The notes under the pieces: model-generated
What the model was told of the DNA's origin: nothing
What the model saw: only the letters and a program-made list of their open reading frames with translations
Database searches by the model: none
Program-made: the position numbers and the translations under genes
NCBI RefSeq assembly: GCF_949628265.1
Contig: NC_088790.1
Span: 14,326,545-14,390,544 of the forward strand
Origin: Cloeon dipterum
Taxonomy: Eukaryota; Arthropoda; Insecta; Ephemeroptera; Baetidae
Reading direction: 5' to 3'
DNA: 64,000 bases
Shown here: piece after piece, positions 38,901 to 55,600 of the stretch
Numbering within the stretch: position 1 is the stretch's first letter
Layout of the letters: each line of letters starts with the position of its first letter

Positions 38901-41834
38901 GTCCACTTTGCTGGCATTAGTCAAATTGGTCTGGGGGTCAAGCGGGCTAAAGCATCTATCCGTGTTCCACCAGTTATTGCAAGAGGACCATGGTAGCTCG
39001 GTCGTAAATGAGTTGTAAAAATAATGTACCGTCCAGGCCAATATCACAATGTAGTACACGTTGAGCGAGAAGCAAATCAGAGTTGTACCGTATCCGATGC
39101 CTGGAAACAATAAACATATTTTTAAATAAAATTTTCGGCACTGTATTTGCATTCATATTAAAGATACAAAACAACCAGACACGTGCTACTTGCACACTTT
39201 CATTATACAATTGAGTGACTTGAGGGCCGCGTGTTTGAATTCATTCATCGCGTGTCTTTGGTTAATGAAGTTGGTCGTTGCCTCACGATTGCCATATAGT
39301 TCACTCTCCTCGTCTCCTCCCACAGACGAACGACGAACATGCAAATACGCGCTAAAGATCAAAACTAATTTATTAATGCAAGACACGTTCCCCTCTGCGC
39401 GTCTGTGAAGTGCAGTAATTTAGCCAACGGCGCCAAAGACGTGTTAAAGGCATATAATGAGAAAATCGCAGGACGTGCGACGCACACGTACGGCCGTGGT
39501 ATCCCTCGATAATTGAACATTTAATATCAAATTGGATTTCTCAGTCGCAGCAGCTGACTCAAACCGCAAAGCCTTGCTTCGCAATCTTTCAAGAGTAAGG
39601 AAGATATTGTTTTTAAGTGAAAATTTCGCAATTTCGTTACTATTTGACGGTGATTAGATTTAGTGTGCCAAGGGCATGTCAACTGGATGCGCGCGGATGG
39701 CCGCGGGTTAATTAGAAGATTAACCTTTGAAAATAGGGCACAGGTTCCACACGGTGATGCCGCCTTCGCTCATGTACTGTCCGATGCCGATCTCGAGAAA
39801 GAAGATAGGCACCCCGCCCGTCACCAGGCAGATGAAGTACGGAATCAAGAATGCACCTAAAAATAAAATATATTAAGTTAAAACTAATTGTGATACATGT
39901 TACTTGGAGTTACTTACTAGCGTAAAAATTAGTGAAATTATTGAAAATTTAGAGGGTATTTCGAATAAACTTTACTGTCGAGACCCTGTTGGCATGGGTC
40001 CTCAGATATTTATTATAAACGAAATTTGCTGGAGGCCCATCGCGTACAATAAAATTAAGTTTCTTGAGTTGTAAGACACTGTATTAAATGATTTCAAGAA
40101 AGAGCTGTTCTGACCAAGTCTATAAACTCAAAAATTTCGCCCCCGTGGGTAGGGGGTAGGTCCCAGCTCCCTGCCATGAACTCGAAAAGTCAAAGTTGAT
40201 TATTTTCCCAAAAAATTTGATTGCCTGAAGTGTCGCCCATTCTCACGTGCCTTTGATTTTGACTTTGATACATTGATTTATTTATGACTAATCGTGTGAA
40301 TAAACAAGCATAATAATAAAAAAGCTCATTATTTGTACGAAAATGGCCATATTTCCAAAAACTTATATCTTCGCAGGGTACAAAAACGCGTTTTTTTACT
40401 TTGAATCCGGATTCCCCCCCCCCCCCCCCCCCCCAGAAATTATAGGAAAAACGTAAATGTTATTTTATCGTGTGTGTTTGTATATATAGGCCACATTTTG
40501 GCTATTTTAGATTTTCTTAATTTAATTCACTCTGGGCATGCCAGATTTTATATTACAAAATGATATTTGTGACCTTTGACCTGCGAAGTTGGTCACCAAG
40601 AGCAACTTGTGTTTAATGGTAAAATGTAGATCATTTTTGACACTGATTTTTGATCTGCATCAATCCAAGACAAGATTATATTATTTTATTATCCCTAAAA
40701 ATGGTCTTTATAAAAAAATCACAAACCTTTTTGCCCCTGTAAAAAAGAAAATAGGCAAAACTAGGAATATCAGAACATGATATTTTAAGGTGTGACAGTT
40801 AACCTGCAACCCCTGCAGCAAATTTTGTCCAAATCTGAAATCCTCTGTGAACTACATTTCAAACTATTAAAATCAATCAATCAATCAATACACATAAAAT
40901 TAAGATAAATGAATAATCAGAATATCACACTACATTTATACAAGTGGCTGTAGGTGTGGTGAGGGTGAGTGGATAAAGAAGCAAACTTCCTTTTAATCTA
41001 GTCAGGAGCTGAAGGCTACTGCTACAAATTAAAACGCCTTATGTCACTCCCAAATGGGAAATTGTATAATTCTATTTTTATTTTAATGTAAGCTGCATGT
41101 GATACCTATGACGGCATATTTAAAAATAATAATTGAATAGATCAGCGAATTCCCAGTTGAAATGTGGGGATTTAAATGCTTAAATCCATTAGTATTGAGT
41201 TTAATTATTGTCTAAACCCTTTTCCTCATGCAAAATTTTCTCCCAGTTCATTTTAATTAGAAGTATGTCTATATGTTCCACTACATTGATCTCTCAATCA
41301 AGTGAAGATATTACTTCGCTCAGGTGTATTTTTTATTTTCCCTTTTTAATGAGAGTTGTTTAACTCAGTGCCAACTTCACTTTCACCAGCAGTTTTATCA
41401 TGACGACAAGTGATCAACAGTTAGGTTGGCTCTACAGGCTATTGTGTTTCATCATGCAAAAACCTCGCGTTGATCAAACTGCTGCATTACTACCGACCAC
41501 CAAAGAAATGTTACAATGAGTTTATTAATAAATAAATCAATGTGTCACCTCCTCCGTTCTTATAGCAGAGGTAGGGAAAGCGCCAAATATTTCCCAATCC
41601 GACCGCAAAGCCGATGCACGAGAGGACGAACTCTACATCTTTGGACCACTTCTCGCGCTTGATGTGCTGCGAAGGCCTGCGGCCGGCCACCACCTCCACA
41701 CCTGCAGACACCTTCATGCTCACTGGCGGCAGTGTTGCGCGCCTAGCTCCATCTCGCTCCTCCGGTCCCCCTCTAGTCCGGTTGGCCGTCCCTCCTATCC
41801 GATTTACAACCAATTTCCTTCTAATTAGCCTCAT
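35946..41834 (-). CDS. SLC6 family Na+/Cl- dependent transporter (taurine/creatine/GABA-type)
   Basis: Plasma-membrane symporter of the neurotransmitter:sodium family. Nine exons, 591 residues: 41549-41834, 39725-39856, 38881-39100, 38002-38150, 37802-37920, 37523-37751, 37216-37466, 36186-36389, 35946-36131. TM1 carries the Na+/substrate motif [11 protein letters not shown] (78-88). Twelve membrane segments fit the family. The large second extracellular loop has a Cys pair ([12 protein letters not shown]) and a glycosylation site NLTN. ASYNKF-type sequence appears as GSYNKFHNN, and GLDSQF is present in TM8. Closest by eye to SLC6A6/A8 (taurine, creatine): [24 protein letters not shown] and [14 protein letters not shown]. 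The substrate cannot be fixed by eye. Met1 is the first in-frame ATG; Met40 is an alternative. Introns 39857-41548 and 36390-37215 hold no other gene. Confidence 0.9.
40414..40434. repeat. (dC)21 homopolymer
   Basis: Twenty-one consecutive C on the plus strand (G on the transcribed strand) inside an SLC6 intron. A shorter run of ten C is at 6239-6248. Length may be an assembly or sequencing artefact. Confidence 0.9.
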
Positions 41835-41929
41835 GCAGAGTGCCCTCTCTCAAAACCCAACGTTGCACACACTGCTACTGGCACGGTTTCCTTATGCAAA
41901 TATACGCAAATATTTAAAGTGGTATATTT

Positions 41930-41935
41930 TTTATT
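41930..41935 (-). terminator. Poly(A) signal of RtcB gene
   Basis: AATAAA on the minus strand, 106 bp past the RtcB stop and only 96 bp before the SLC6 start codon. Confidence 0.55.
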
Positions 41936-41981
41936 TCAACAATAAATAAAAATCACATGAAAAATTCACGGCGAACAAAAG

Positions 41982-42004
41982 ACCTGTCTTTCTCAAAGAC
42001 AGGT
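41982..42004 (-). other. Perfect 10-bp stem, 3-nt loop in RtcB 3' UTR
   Basis: ACCTGTCTTT, loop CTC, AAAGACAGGT. It lies 36 bp past the RtcB stop, between the stop and the likely poly(A) signal. It might be a 3' UTR element; the function is unknown. Confidence 0.6.
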
Positions 42005-42040
42005 TTGAAAAGAAAATGTAAAATATAAAATCAGATAAAT

Positions 42041-46202
<4,162 letters not shown>

Positions 46203-47354
46203 TTTTATTTCTAAAATTGGAATGATTTGTAAATTCACTCAAAATTTTATATTATGAAAAATACAATTCAACCTTTAATTAATTTATGAGTTAGCCTAAA
46301 AGCTGATTGAAGATTGAACTGTCAACTTCTTGACTTGCCGGCTTACACTTACACCAGATCACAACTGACAACAGGCTATGGGCTGCTGTGGGCAGCTGTA
46401 GGTTTGTGAGATTTATTTATTTTGTTTGTTTTCCCTTTCAGTTCTTGTCAAACCGGCGAAGAAGAAAACCTCCTTGGATATTATGTACTTTCTCCACGTC
46501 TGCAAACACCAAAATAAAGAAACGAATTTTATTTACAATAATATATGTAATTCTTTGCATTGAGGACCGGCATCAGCTATAACATAAAATTCCTCAAAAA
46601 TTGTTTCCCACAATCAATGATAAACAAAAATATGTATTTTCACCACCAAGAGAGGGGGGCCAGATTTGAAATTATTCAAAGAGGTTGATTTAAGCGGTAA
46701 CCGGTTATTACAAAACGTGCACACAAAAGAACCGGTCTGTAATTTTTAAACAGTTAATTGCCTAATCGGTATCATTCGTCTGCGGAATCGAGGCGATCGA
46801 GTGACGGTGACGGCTGGTCTGATAAAGCCAAGGCCGGATAAATGTTTGTCTTTGATATTTTGGACATTTAAATTCAGCTCTGGCCGTTTTCTAGAGGATT
46901 ACATCAATCTGGTGAAGCCGATCTGCAGGTTGTTCATTTTTGCGATACCAGCACGATATTATGATTCTCTTTCAACTTAAAAAATCGCTTTTTTTAAGGT
47001 GGTTCACACCTGTGCTACGAAGGCACCTTGCATCATAAGGAGATTTTAGCGAATTCCAAAATGAGTTTTACTTCTCTTATCTCGATTAAAAGCCGTAATC
47101 ATGCTCCTGTTTTCAAATTTCGAAACGAGCCCTATGCCGTTGTTGATTTTACATCTTGCTTGTTTTTAAACCAACTTTTTTTCTGAGTTGTCATTAAAAT
47201 TAACACCTGCTGTCACGCCCATTTTTGTGCTCCACATTTTTTCGGCAGGAAATTATCTTGCTATTTACATAGGTCTTGTAATTTTAATGATAACATTTCT
47301 ACTTGTTTGCAGGCTCTGTTTCCCTGATCCTGCCTGTCAAATCGTGCAGTAAAA
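46203..47354. promoter_or_regulatory. Divergent RtcB / AP-1 mu upstream region
   Basis: Holds both promoters. An AP-1 mu leader exon starts at 47313, after a good acceptor (CTTGTTTGCAG), and runs into the ATG at 47355; the upstream leader exon is not certain but may end near 46911. No other gene seen. Confidence 0.5.
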
Positions 47355-49772
47355 ATGTCGTCGTCAGCAATTTACTTCTTGGACATAAAAGGAAAGGTAA
47401 CAATTGTTTGCAAGTTGAGCCCACGAAACAGGCATCTGAATCGTTCTCTGTTCCTCAGGTTCTGATCTCGCGGAACTACAGAGGTGACATAGACCTCGGT
47501 GTGATAGAAAAGTTCATGCCTCTGTTGATGGAAAAGGAGGAGGAGGGCACCCTGACTCCAATTTTGCAAACCAATGAATGCACTTTTGCTTACATCAAGT
47601 ACAACAACCTTTACATCGTTTCGACCTCTAAGAAAAACGCGAACATCGCCCTAGTATTCGTCTTTCTCCACAAAATTGTTCAGGTATGGCTCAACTGGAA
47701 ATTTTTACTGTTTCACTTTAATAATGTACTACACCCGACAGGTTATGAATGAGTATTTCAAAGAGATGGAAGAGGAGAGTATAAGGGACAATTTCGTCGT
47801 TATTTACGAGCTGATGGATGAGTTGTTGGACTTTGGATACCCCCAAACGACCGATAGCAAAATTCTGCAAGAGTATGGATTTAAATTGAGCCTAAAATTA
47901 TGAATCTATCTTGCTATTTCTCTCAAGGTACATTACTCAAGAGGGCCACAAGCTGGAAGTGCAGCCAAGACCACCGCTTGCAGTGACAAACGCTGTTTCG
48001 TGGCGCTCTGAAGGCATCAAATACAGAAAGAATGAGGTCTTCCTTGATGTTATTGAATCCGTCAACCTGCTGGTTAGTGCCAGTCCTCTGTTGGCTCCTT
48101 TCGATATTTCACCTTTGAAATTTTCAGGCAAATGCCAACGGGAACGTCCTGCGTAGTGAAATCGTTGGTGCAATTAAAATGCGAGTTTACCTGTCTGGAA
48201 TGCCAGAGTTAAGGCTTGGTCTCAACGACAAAGTGTTGTTTGAGAGCACTGGTCGAGGCAAATCAAAATCAGTCGAATTGGAGGATGTTAAATTCCACCA
48301 ATGTGTCAGGCTGTCAAGGTAAGTTACATCAAAAGGGACAATAATTTTTTTCCATTTTTGTGATTGTTGCATTGTTAAGAATCTAATAAGGTTAAATGAA
48401 TACTTTGTGGTCTAAGGAAATCATGTCAAATATAGCAAGGGAACTCTTTCATTATTTAATTTTAAAAAAATAAATTTAGATACAAAAATTTAGCTACATG
48501 ACCTGGTAGTTAGCTCAGAAAGTTTTGAATTTTTTTCTCTAACAGTTAATGGGCTCTGCAAATTTCCTGGCAAATTAAAAAAAACTAGGGACTTTTCTAG
48601 AAAAAGATTTAGTTATTGTTAATATCAATTCTCAACCAATTAATCTTTATGGAATTCTTGAGTAATAAATAATCTTAAATGAGCTCGCTGCAATCTTAAC
48701 ACGTTTAATAAAATAACTAATCGTTCATGGACATAATTATAATATTAAATTATAATAATGCATGAATGTCATAGATTTCATAATAATTTCACGGCAGTTG
48801 CGAGTGCTGACAGATCCAATAATATTTGTGTATGCATTTCTATTGGCCTTAAAAATAGTATTTCATGGGAAGTGAAAATTTATTTACTCTTAGAACCTCA
48901 TAAGTATTAAGAACAAAACAGGTTGCAAAAAATTTCAAGTTGCTATATTTTTACAAAATAAGTTTGTAATGAGTGTTTAATACTTCATTCAGGTTTGAAA
49001 ATGACAGAACTATCTCGTTTATCCCTCCAGACGGTGAATTTGAGCTGATGTCTTACAGACTAAACACACACGTAAGTAAAATTCTCGAATCTATTTGCTT
49101 TTTTAACTGTCACCGCCGATCTTTAGGGGGCTTCGATTTTTTTTGCAGTAAGATTTGTTGAGCCATGCCATAATTTACGACTGTAATTAAATAAATTCCG
49201 AATTTCAGGTGAAGCCCTTGATCTGGATTGAGTCGGTGATTGAGCGGCACGCTCACAGCCGCGTCGAGTACATGATTAAGGCCAAGTCGCAGTTCAAGCG
49301 ACGCTCCACGGCCAACAACGTGGAAATCATCATTCCTGTACCAGCTGACGCTGACTCGCCAAAATTCAAAACGACCATCGGCAGCGTCAAGTACGCTCCT
49401 GAGCAGAATGCCATCAACTGGACCATCAAGTCATTTCCGGTTAGAAATTTTCTTGCGACTTGTCGAAAGCCTGTACTGATTATTGCTTGCTTCAGGGTGG
49501 AAAGGAGTACTTAATGAGAGCGCACTTTGGGCTGCCCAGCGTCGAGAGCGAAGACTCGGAAGGAAAGCCTCCCATCCAAGTGAAATTTGAGATACCCTAC
49601 TTCACAACTTCAGGAATTCAGGTGAGTTTGTGAGGTGTTTCGTTGAATCCTTGTTTTAGTTGCTCGTTTTCAGGTCCGCTACCTTAAAATTATCGAGAAG
49701 AGTGGCTACCAGGCATTGCCATGGGTCCGATACATCACCCAGAACGGCGACTACCAACTGCGAACCAACTGA
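47355..49772 (+). CDS. AP1M1: AP-1 clathrin adaptor medium subunit mu-1
   Basis: Medium chain of the AP-1 clathrin adaptor, which sorts cargo with YxxPhi signals between the trans-Golgi network and endosomes. Nine exons: 47355-47396, 47459-47683, 47742-47872, 47928-48072, 48128-48318, 48993-49071, 49209-49439, 49496-49621, 49674-49772; 422 residues (human 423). The N-terminal longin-like part starts MSSSAIYFLDIKGK. The C-terminal mu homology domain has SVNLLANANG, MPELRLGLNDKV, FELMSYRLNTHVKPLIW, FKRRSTANNVEI and the end YITQNGDYQLRTN. The match to mu-1 rather than mu-2 is clear throughout. The first coding exon is 14 codons and is missed if only long ORFs are used. Exon 4 uses an AAG acceptor. 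A poly(A) signal follows closely. Confidence 0.97.
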
Positions 49773-49835
49773 AATACAAGCCCTTTTTGACACGAGAGAC
49801 TTGATTTGTATTTTCGGTATCATGATCGCAAACTA

Positions 49836-49841
49836 AATAAA
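49836..49841 (+). terminator. Poly(A) signal of AP-1 mu
   Basis: AATAAA 64 bp past the TGA stop. Confidence 0.65.
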
Positions 49842-51528
49842 TAATACTGTGTTATAATGTATATTTGGTTCTTTGTATTAAATATTTCAGTCAGAAAATT
49901 AATGATCAATTTGTCTATTTTGTCATTTTTATAGCGCTGAATCAAATCGCATTATTTGGAGAAAATTTTCTTATGAGTTTGGTAAGAGTTGAGTGTCCCA
50001 GCCAAAAACAGATATTTGTAGCAATCACACATTCCTGAACATTTCATCCTATGTTTTTGATAAAATCGTAAACCTCAAATGGATGGATATAACGGAAAAA
50101 AGATTTAAAATCCCATGATTACTTTCAGTTGAAATTATAACAATATCAAGTGCGACTGTGTTTATTCCAGTGAATTCATGAACGTGGGATTTTTTAAACC
50201 AGAAATTTGGAACTCATTGCATTTTGTCTAATTTCCTGCCAAGAACAATACCAAGCATTCTAGACTGGAATGTATTTCTTTTCTTGTATTCCTACTATTC
50301 TTTTTTTTAATTTATAACTACTTTGAAGAATTCCAAAGAATTTCAATTGATATCTAATAAATTTGAATGGTAGAAGGAATGTCTCAATATTTCAAAATAA
50401 TGACTACTGATCTGACAGTTTATGTAATTTAATTTAACCTTGTCTGGCATCTACCAAGAATTCCATAATTGATGTTTCAAACAATGCGCTGTTAGATAAA
50501 TAAGACAAGCATTGCGCGATCCACTTCTCTTTTATTCCAACTGTGCCTAGTCGAACAGAACACTTGACAAAATTAACAGTATTTATGTATATCTTTATTT
50601 GAACAAATTGATAAGAATTGCGTCCATTGAAATATTCATTGATCTTGTGACAAATCTTTTAACTTAAACAACCATGACTAGCTTTCCAAGCTTAACTGAA
50701 AACTAATAATTTGTTATTGGCTTGATTTAAAAGTAAAATTAGTTAATTGACAGTTAAGTTCACAGATCAACTGGACCAAAACATTGCATCTTGATTATTA
50801 CCTGTCAGTGGCAGAGAAAAATAATTTATAATTATCTACTTACAAGTATGTATAAAATCAGTTTAAATAACAATAAATACCTCGCATGTGTCTGCGGCTG
50901 TGTGTTACTTTTCAGAGGGTGCGTTTCAAATTTTGAGCTTGCCCGAGCAATGTACATTGTTTGCAGCTTCTTTACAACACGATATACTATTATTCGATAG
51001 CAGGGAAGCCACCTCAAGCCACAACCACTTTCAGAAAAGGATAGTTAAATTTAGGCATTGGTAAATTAGTAGTAATACACCAACAGAACAACCCACAGAC
51101 AAATCTTTGTGCTTGCCACTCCAGCAGATATTTACAAGTGTCAATGTTGAGCTAACTATTGTCAAACAGAACTGATTAAAATCAAATTTTGGCATCAAAT
51201 GTGCACACATGAATTGGAGTAACAACAATTACGATGCACTGCACACGTTTCAAATGCGCAAAATGCAGTTAAATGCCCTCCAATAATTGCAAATAAAGAG
51301 CAGGACGATGAGATTCAGCGGCGAGAGGATCTGGTTAAGATTGCAAGCACCAAAAGTGGTTGGTTACCGTACATTTCAGCGGTGGCTCCCGTCGAAGATA
51401 GAAATGGCACAACATCGATAGTTAATCCGAATACATAGCAGGAATATAAATATTTATGCGTTTTTTCCTGGATGTGTTTCTTCTCCTCTTCTACTGTAGT
51501 TAGACAAAATATCCCGTCCGTTGTATTC
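49842..51528. other. Convergent region between AP-1 mu and SLMAP
   Basis: A+T-rich noncoding DNA that probably carries the 3' UTR of the SLMAP form ending at 51529. No coding or RNA gene recognised. Confidence 0.5.
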
Positions 51529-51627
51529 TTAATCAAAGGTTGCAGTAAAAAAGGCGAGAGAACTCTGTATTCTTAAAATTAAGGCCCAGACCAAGAGCAT
51601 CAATGGAATAACACCAAACAAGAATCC
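51529..51627 (-). other. Alternative SLMAP tail-anchor exon (candidate)
   Basis: After a clean acceptor (CTATCTTTCAG) the phase-0 frame reads 32 residues and a stop: GFLFGVIPLMLLVWALILRI then a short polar tail. This is a single transmembrane segment at the extreme C-terminus, like the tail exon at 52693-52770. It can splice to the same donor at 52976/52977. Vertebrate SLMAP is known to make alternative tail-anchor forms, which supports this reading. Confidence 0.6.
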
Positions 51628-52194
51628 CTGAAAGATAGAAAACATAAATTAATGCGCGAATGGGTTCCATTTAGCAAATGTCAACGGGCAAAAAGGGAAA
51701 CTCTAGCAGATTGATACAAAATGAAAACTAGGGCGCCGCTTTTTATTGATTAATTCATTCATTAAAATCAAAATCAATTTAAACAACAGAAGCTGAACAA
51801 GGCTTAAGTTGGATTTTGAGTTTGTGAGATTTTAGGACTTAAAATTCGCTAATTCCATCAAAGCAATTAAAAAGCCAGTCCTGTTATTTTAATGTATCAC
51901 TGGATACCGGAACAAATAATTTAGCTTGGCTTTTAAGGATTAAACTTCAGGAGTCGAAGAATTCTGATTTAATAAACACAACTCAACATCCTATATGCTT
52001 TACTAGGTATCAAAATATGCAATGAAAAAACAATATTTTTATTTTATATAAATCTAATTGAAAATAAACAAACCCCATTATTTAAATTTTGACCTTTTTA
52101 AACGAATTGTCTGATGTTAAAACAGATTTCCAAATTATAATAATATCCAATCAAACACTAGAGCGACTTAAGCTTCAGCATCTTTGTTAAATCA

Positions 52195-52311
52195 AAGGAT
52201 GGTAGACACAGGATACGACAGTCAAATTAGTTCCTCGTTACTTTGCTATTGTTTGCAAATGGCAAGTAACTAGGATCCAATCTATTGTCGTATCCTGTGT
52301 CTACCATCCTT
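52195..52311. repeat. Hairpin with perfect 26-bp ends and imperfect inner stem
   Basis: Arm 52195-52220 (starts AAGGATGGTAGACACAGG) is the exact complement of 52286-52311. The pairing continues inward imperfectly (16 of 20 by eye) to a loop of roughly 20 nt. It lies between the two candidate SLMAP tail exons. It could be a small foldback element or a transcribed hairpin. Confidence 0.88.
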
Positions 52312-52692
52312 AGTAAAATCAAATTAAAGAGTTGCAAAACTGTGTTATGTGATTTAATTGGTTCTTCGTTTGGATGAATAATTAAATCTGGAATTAAGCG
52401 AAACAACTCACAGAAAGTGACAATAACAGCAGCAAAAGAACTACCACAAAGCTTATCAATGGACCAAGCATTAAAAATCACATATCACAAAATAAACAGC
52501 TCGGCATAAAGTTGCATAATTATTGACGGAGGAGGGAGAGGCAGCATTTTTCAAAACAGTGCCATGCATCAAAACGAAGCAATAGTAGAAATCTGAACAC
52601 TTCAAAGAATAATAATTACCTGTAGAAATAAAAATCCAGCAGTTAAAAGTAGACTACATAGAGAAGTGACACTCAGAAATATTTCAAGAAAA

Positions 52693-55600
52693 TTACGATG
52701 AGAGTGCGTTATGCAACAGCCATGCGACAAACAAAACTGCAGCACAAATATAAATAGCAAGTGAAGGCACCTGAAAATGCAAAAAAATCATCCATAATTA
52801 ATAAAGAAATGGCGTGGAGAATGGCCTTTCCAAAAGCCATACTCCAAAAATATTGTGTTCTTCTAGAGTCTAGTTTGGGTGAAATTAATGAAAAAATAGT
52901 GTAAAAATAATAAAGTGCATTTTGAGAATCATCATGCTTCTCTATGAATGTGGAAAACAACAACAACAAAACTTACAGTGGTTGATCGATTCTCCAGCCT
53001 TTTGTTCTCCTCCTTGAGGCGGTCCAGGTCTTTGGCTAATTCAGCCTTGCGCTGCTTGCATGACATGTACAGCTGCATCACTTTCACGAAATCCTGCTGC
53101 TTTGTGATCTAAAATGAAAGGGTTCAGCGCATTTCCTTTAAGACATGAAAGATTATTACTTCCGACATGTCCAGGCTGGACTCGTCTTCTGACGTGACAT
53201 TCTCTCCACTTGGTTCTGGACTGGATTTCTTGCTCCCCTTGGAAGAGTTGGAAGCCTTCAGCGTTTTGTTTTCCTCCTCGAGTTGCAAGTGTTTCATTTT
53301 AAGCCTGCGGACAAAACCATTAACACAGAGAGCCAAACAAAAATGGTTAGACTAACGTTTTCAACTCCTCCTCCATTATGGATATCCAGTTTTGCAAGGA
53401 CTTGCACTCTTGCTGTGAGTGCTGTAGTTCCTCGTTCTTTTTGTTGTCCTCTTGGAGGACCTTGCCTGAAATCTGCTTGCACGAGGCCACTTCTTCCTCC
53501 AAGCTCTTGACAGTGTCCTTCATCTTTTCAGCCTCGTTACGACTCTGCTTCTCATTTTGCTGAGATTCTAAGAGTTGTCCTGAAATATTTATTAGAAACG
53601 CTAAATAAATTACCAGAGCAATTTGCGCATTTTACTTCTCAGTCTTTCGACCTCTTCGCTTCGCTGGCGAGCCCTGTTGTTGGCTTCCTGCAAAACCGTC
53701 TGAAGTTGCAGGTACTGCGCTTGCAGGGTCTGAGAGGAAGAGACCAAGTTCAGCATCTGCTCCTCCAGTCGCCTTCCACACGAGTTTCCACCCTGTTCCA
53801 GGAACTGTCAAATTAAGTAATTGTAGCCAGATGGAGTATTTTTAATAGAATTTTTGAAAAAAATTACGCGGTTCCAAATTTTTCATTTTTTTTAATTTCC
53901 ACCATTAATTTAACTATGAGCGTGTCTATTGATCAGAAAAAATGAAACAGAAAAAATAAAGCTTGAATTTATGAATACAAACCAACTAAAACTTCTACAA
54001 ACCGTATAATTTATGCACGCGATTTTCCTAGAACACGATTCTGTTCAAAATTTTGTGAAAAATGACAAACTTTTGCAAAAGTAAAAAAATCGCATATCAT
54101 TAATTTTGTCTCACTGGGTAGATTCCAAAACTGTACAGTTAATTGAAATTCGACCACTTGTCAAGTAATTTTGACAGTTAGAAATTTCATAAACTTTTGA
54201 ATTTAAATTACGGAGGCGTTGATTTAGCCAATAGCCAACCATTAAAAACGGGAACCATTCCATTGACAAATTTCATCTTTTATCAAACGCCATCAAATGG
54301 TAACGAAAAGCTCCCATGTTCCTCCCATTTAAAGGTGCATTCCCCTCACAAGAAATGTTTTACTTAATATTGTAAATATCATTCTATGCTGGTCTATGTA
54401 ACCCATAAATTGCAACAAACAGGTAAAATTGAAATATTACCTTCAAATGAACCAATTTTTTCCTCCATTCCAAAACCCTCAATAAGAAATTAGTTTCCAT
54501 GAAGCGTCAGTTAAAAATAATACGGAAAAATGTTAAAGCAGTTCAAATTTGTTTGATAATTAAAAGGTTTGTTTCTATTAATTTTCTCTCATGATCAAAT
54601 TTATATATATGAGGAAGTAAACTGCATCGTTCTCTCACCTGGATATGTCCACGGAGTACTTCAGATTCATCGTTAAGTTTTTTACATTCAAATTGGGCAG
54701 TGTCAAGCTCGTTTTTCAGCTGCGTGACTTTAGCGTCTGAAGACTGTTTCATATCACGCGCCTCTTCCAGCAGCTCTGTTTGCAACAATTTCATTTCAGA
54801 ACGGTTCAATTCCAAGGACAGGCACAGTGAACCGTGCATACTGACCTGTCATTACCACCACCATGCTTTTATAGAACTCAACATGAAACAAAGAGCTTGC
54901 TAGGCACTCTACAACAACCATTAGTGCATGCAAACGGTGACAGAAATTAATAAAATCAAACAAAATACATGCTAGGAGAAATCAAGAAATTGATTAAAAC
55001 ACCAACTAACTGAAAGTCCATTGTGTCCAAACTTGGGAATTTCAGACGTTGTTTTGGGGAGGGAAATGGGAGTATGAATCCCATTTTTGAACTTGAAGCA
55101 AGATTTCAGGGATGATTTGGAAGATCAATCAAAACGTGGCAATGAGTGACAAAATACAACAAAATGATCTGTGCAATGTTTCATTCAACACAAACTGATT
55201 TGACATAAACATAGATTGGTCTGAAAGTAATACCAGAATTTCCCAAGTCGCAAAACGTAAGAAATGTGATCAAAGAATATGAAGGCAACATAAAAGGTAC
55301 ACAAATCTAGCCACATGCTGAGCAACAAATTTGTGGAAATTCGTTACACAAAGAGTTAATATAAATTTTTCCCAGTACTATTGCATCCCCTACCTTGCAT
55401 CTCCTCCAGCTGCTGATTGAGTTTATTTACAGTTTCAGACTGTGGCACTTCATCATCATCAGGTACCTGTAATTTAAGCATGAAATTGTAAAATAATTAA
55501 TACATAATCACTCTGAGCACGACCTTATTAGATTTGACATCATTGCTCGTCTTTTCATCCAGATCCTCTTTGACAAGACGAATTCTCTCAACCAAATCTC

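Noticed and set aside
52600-52665. Third hydrophobic SLMAP tail exon (LCSLLLTAGFLFL frame)
   Set aside because: The hydrophobic frame does not follow any acceptor in phase 0, so it cannot join the shared donor correctly.
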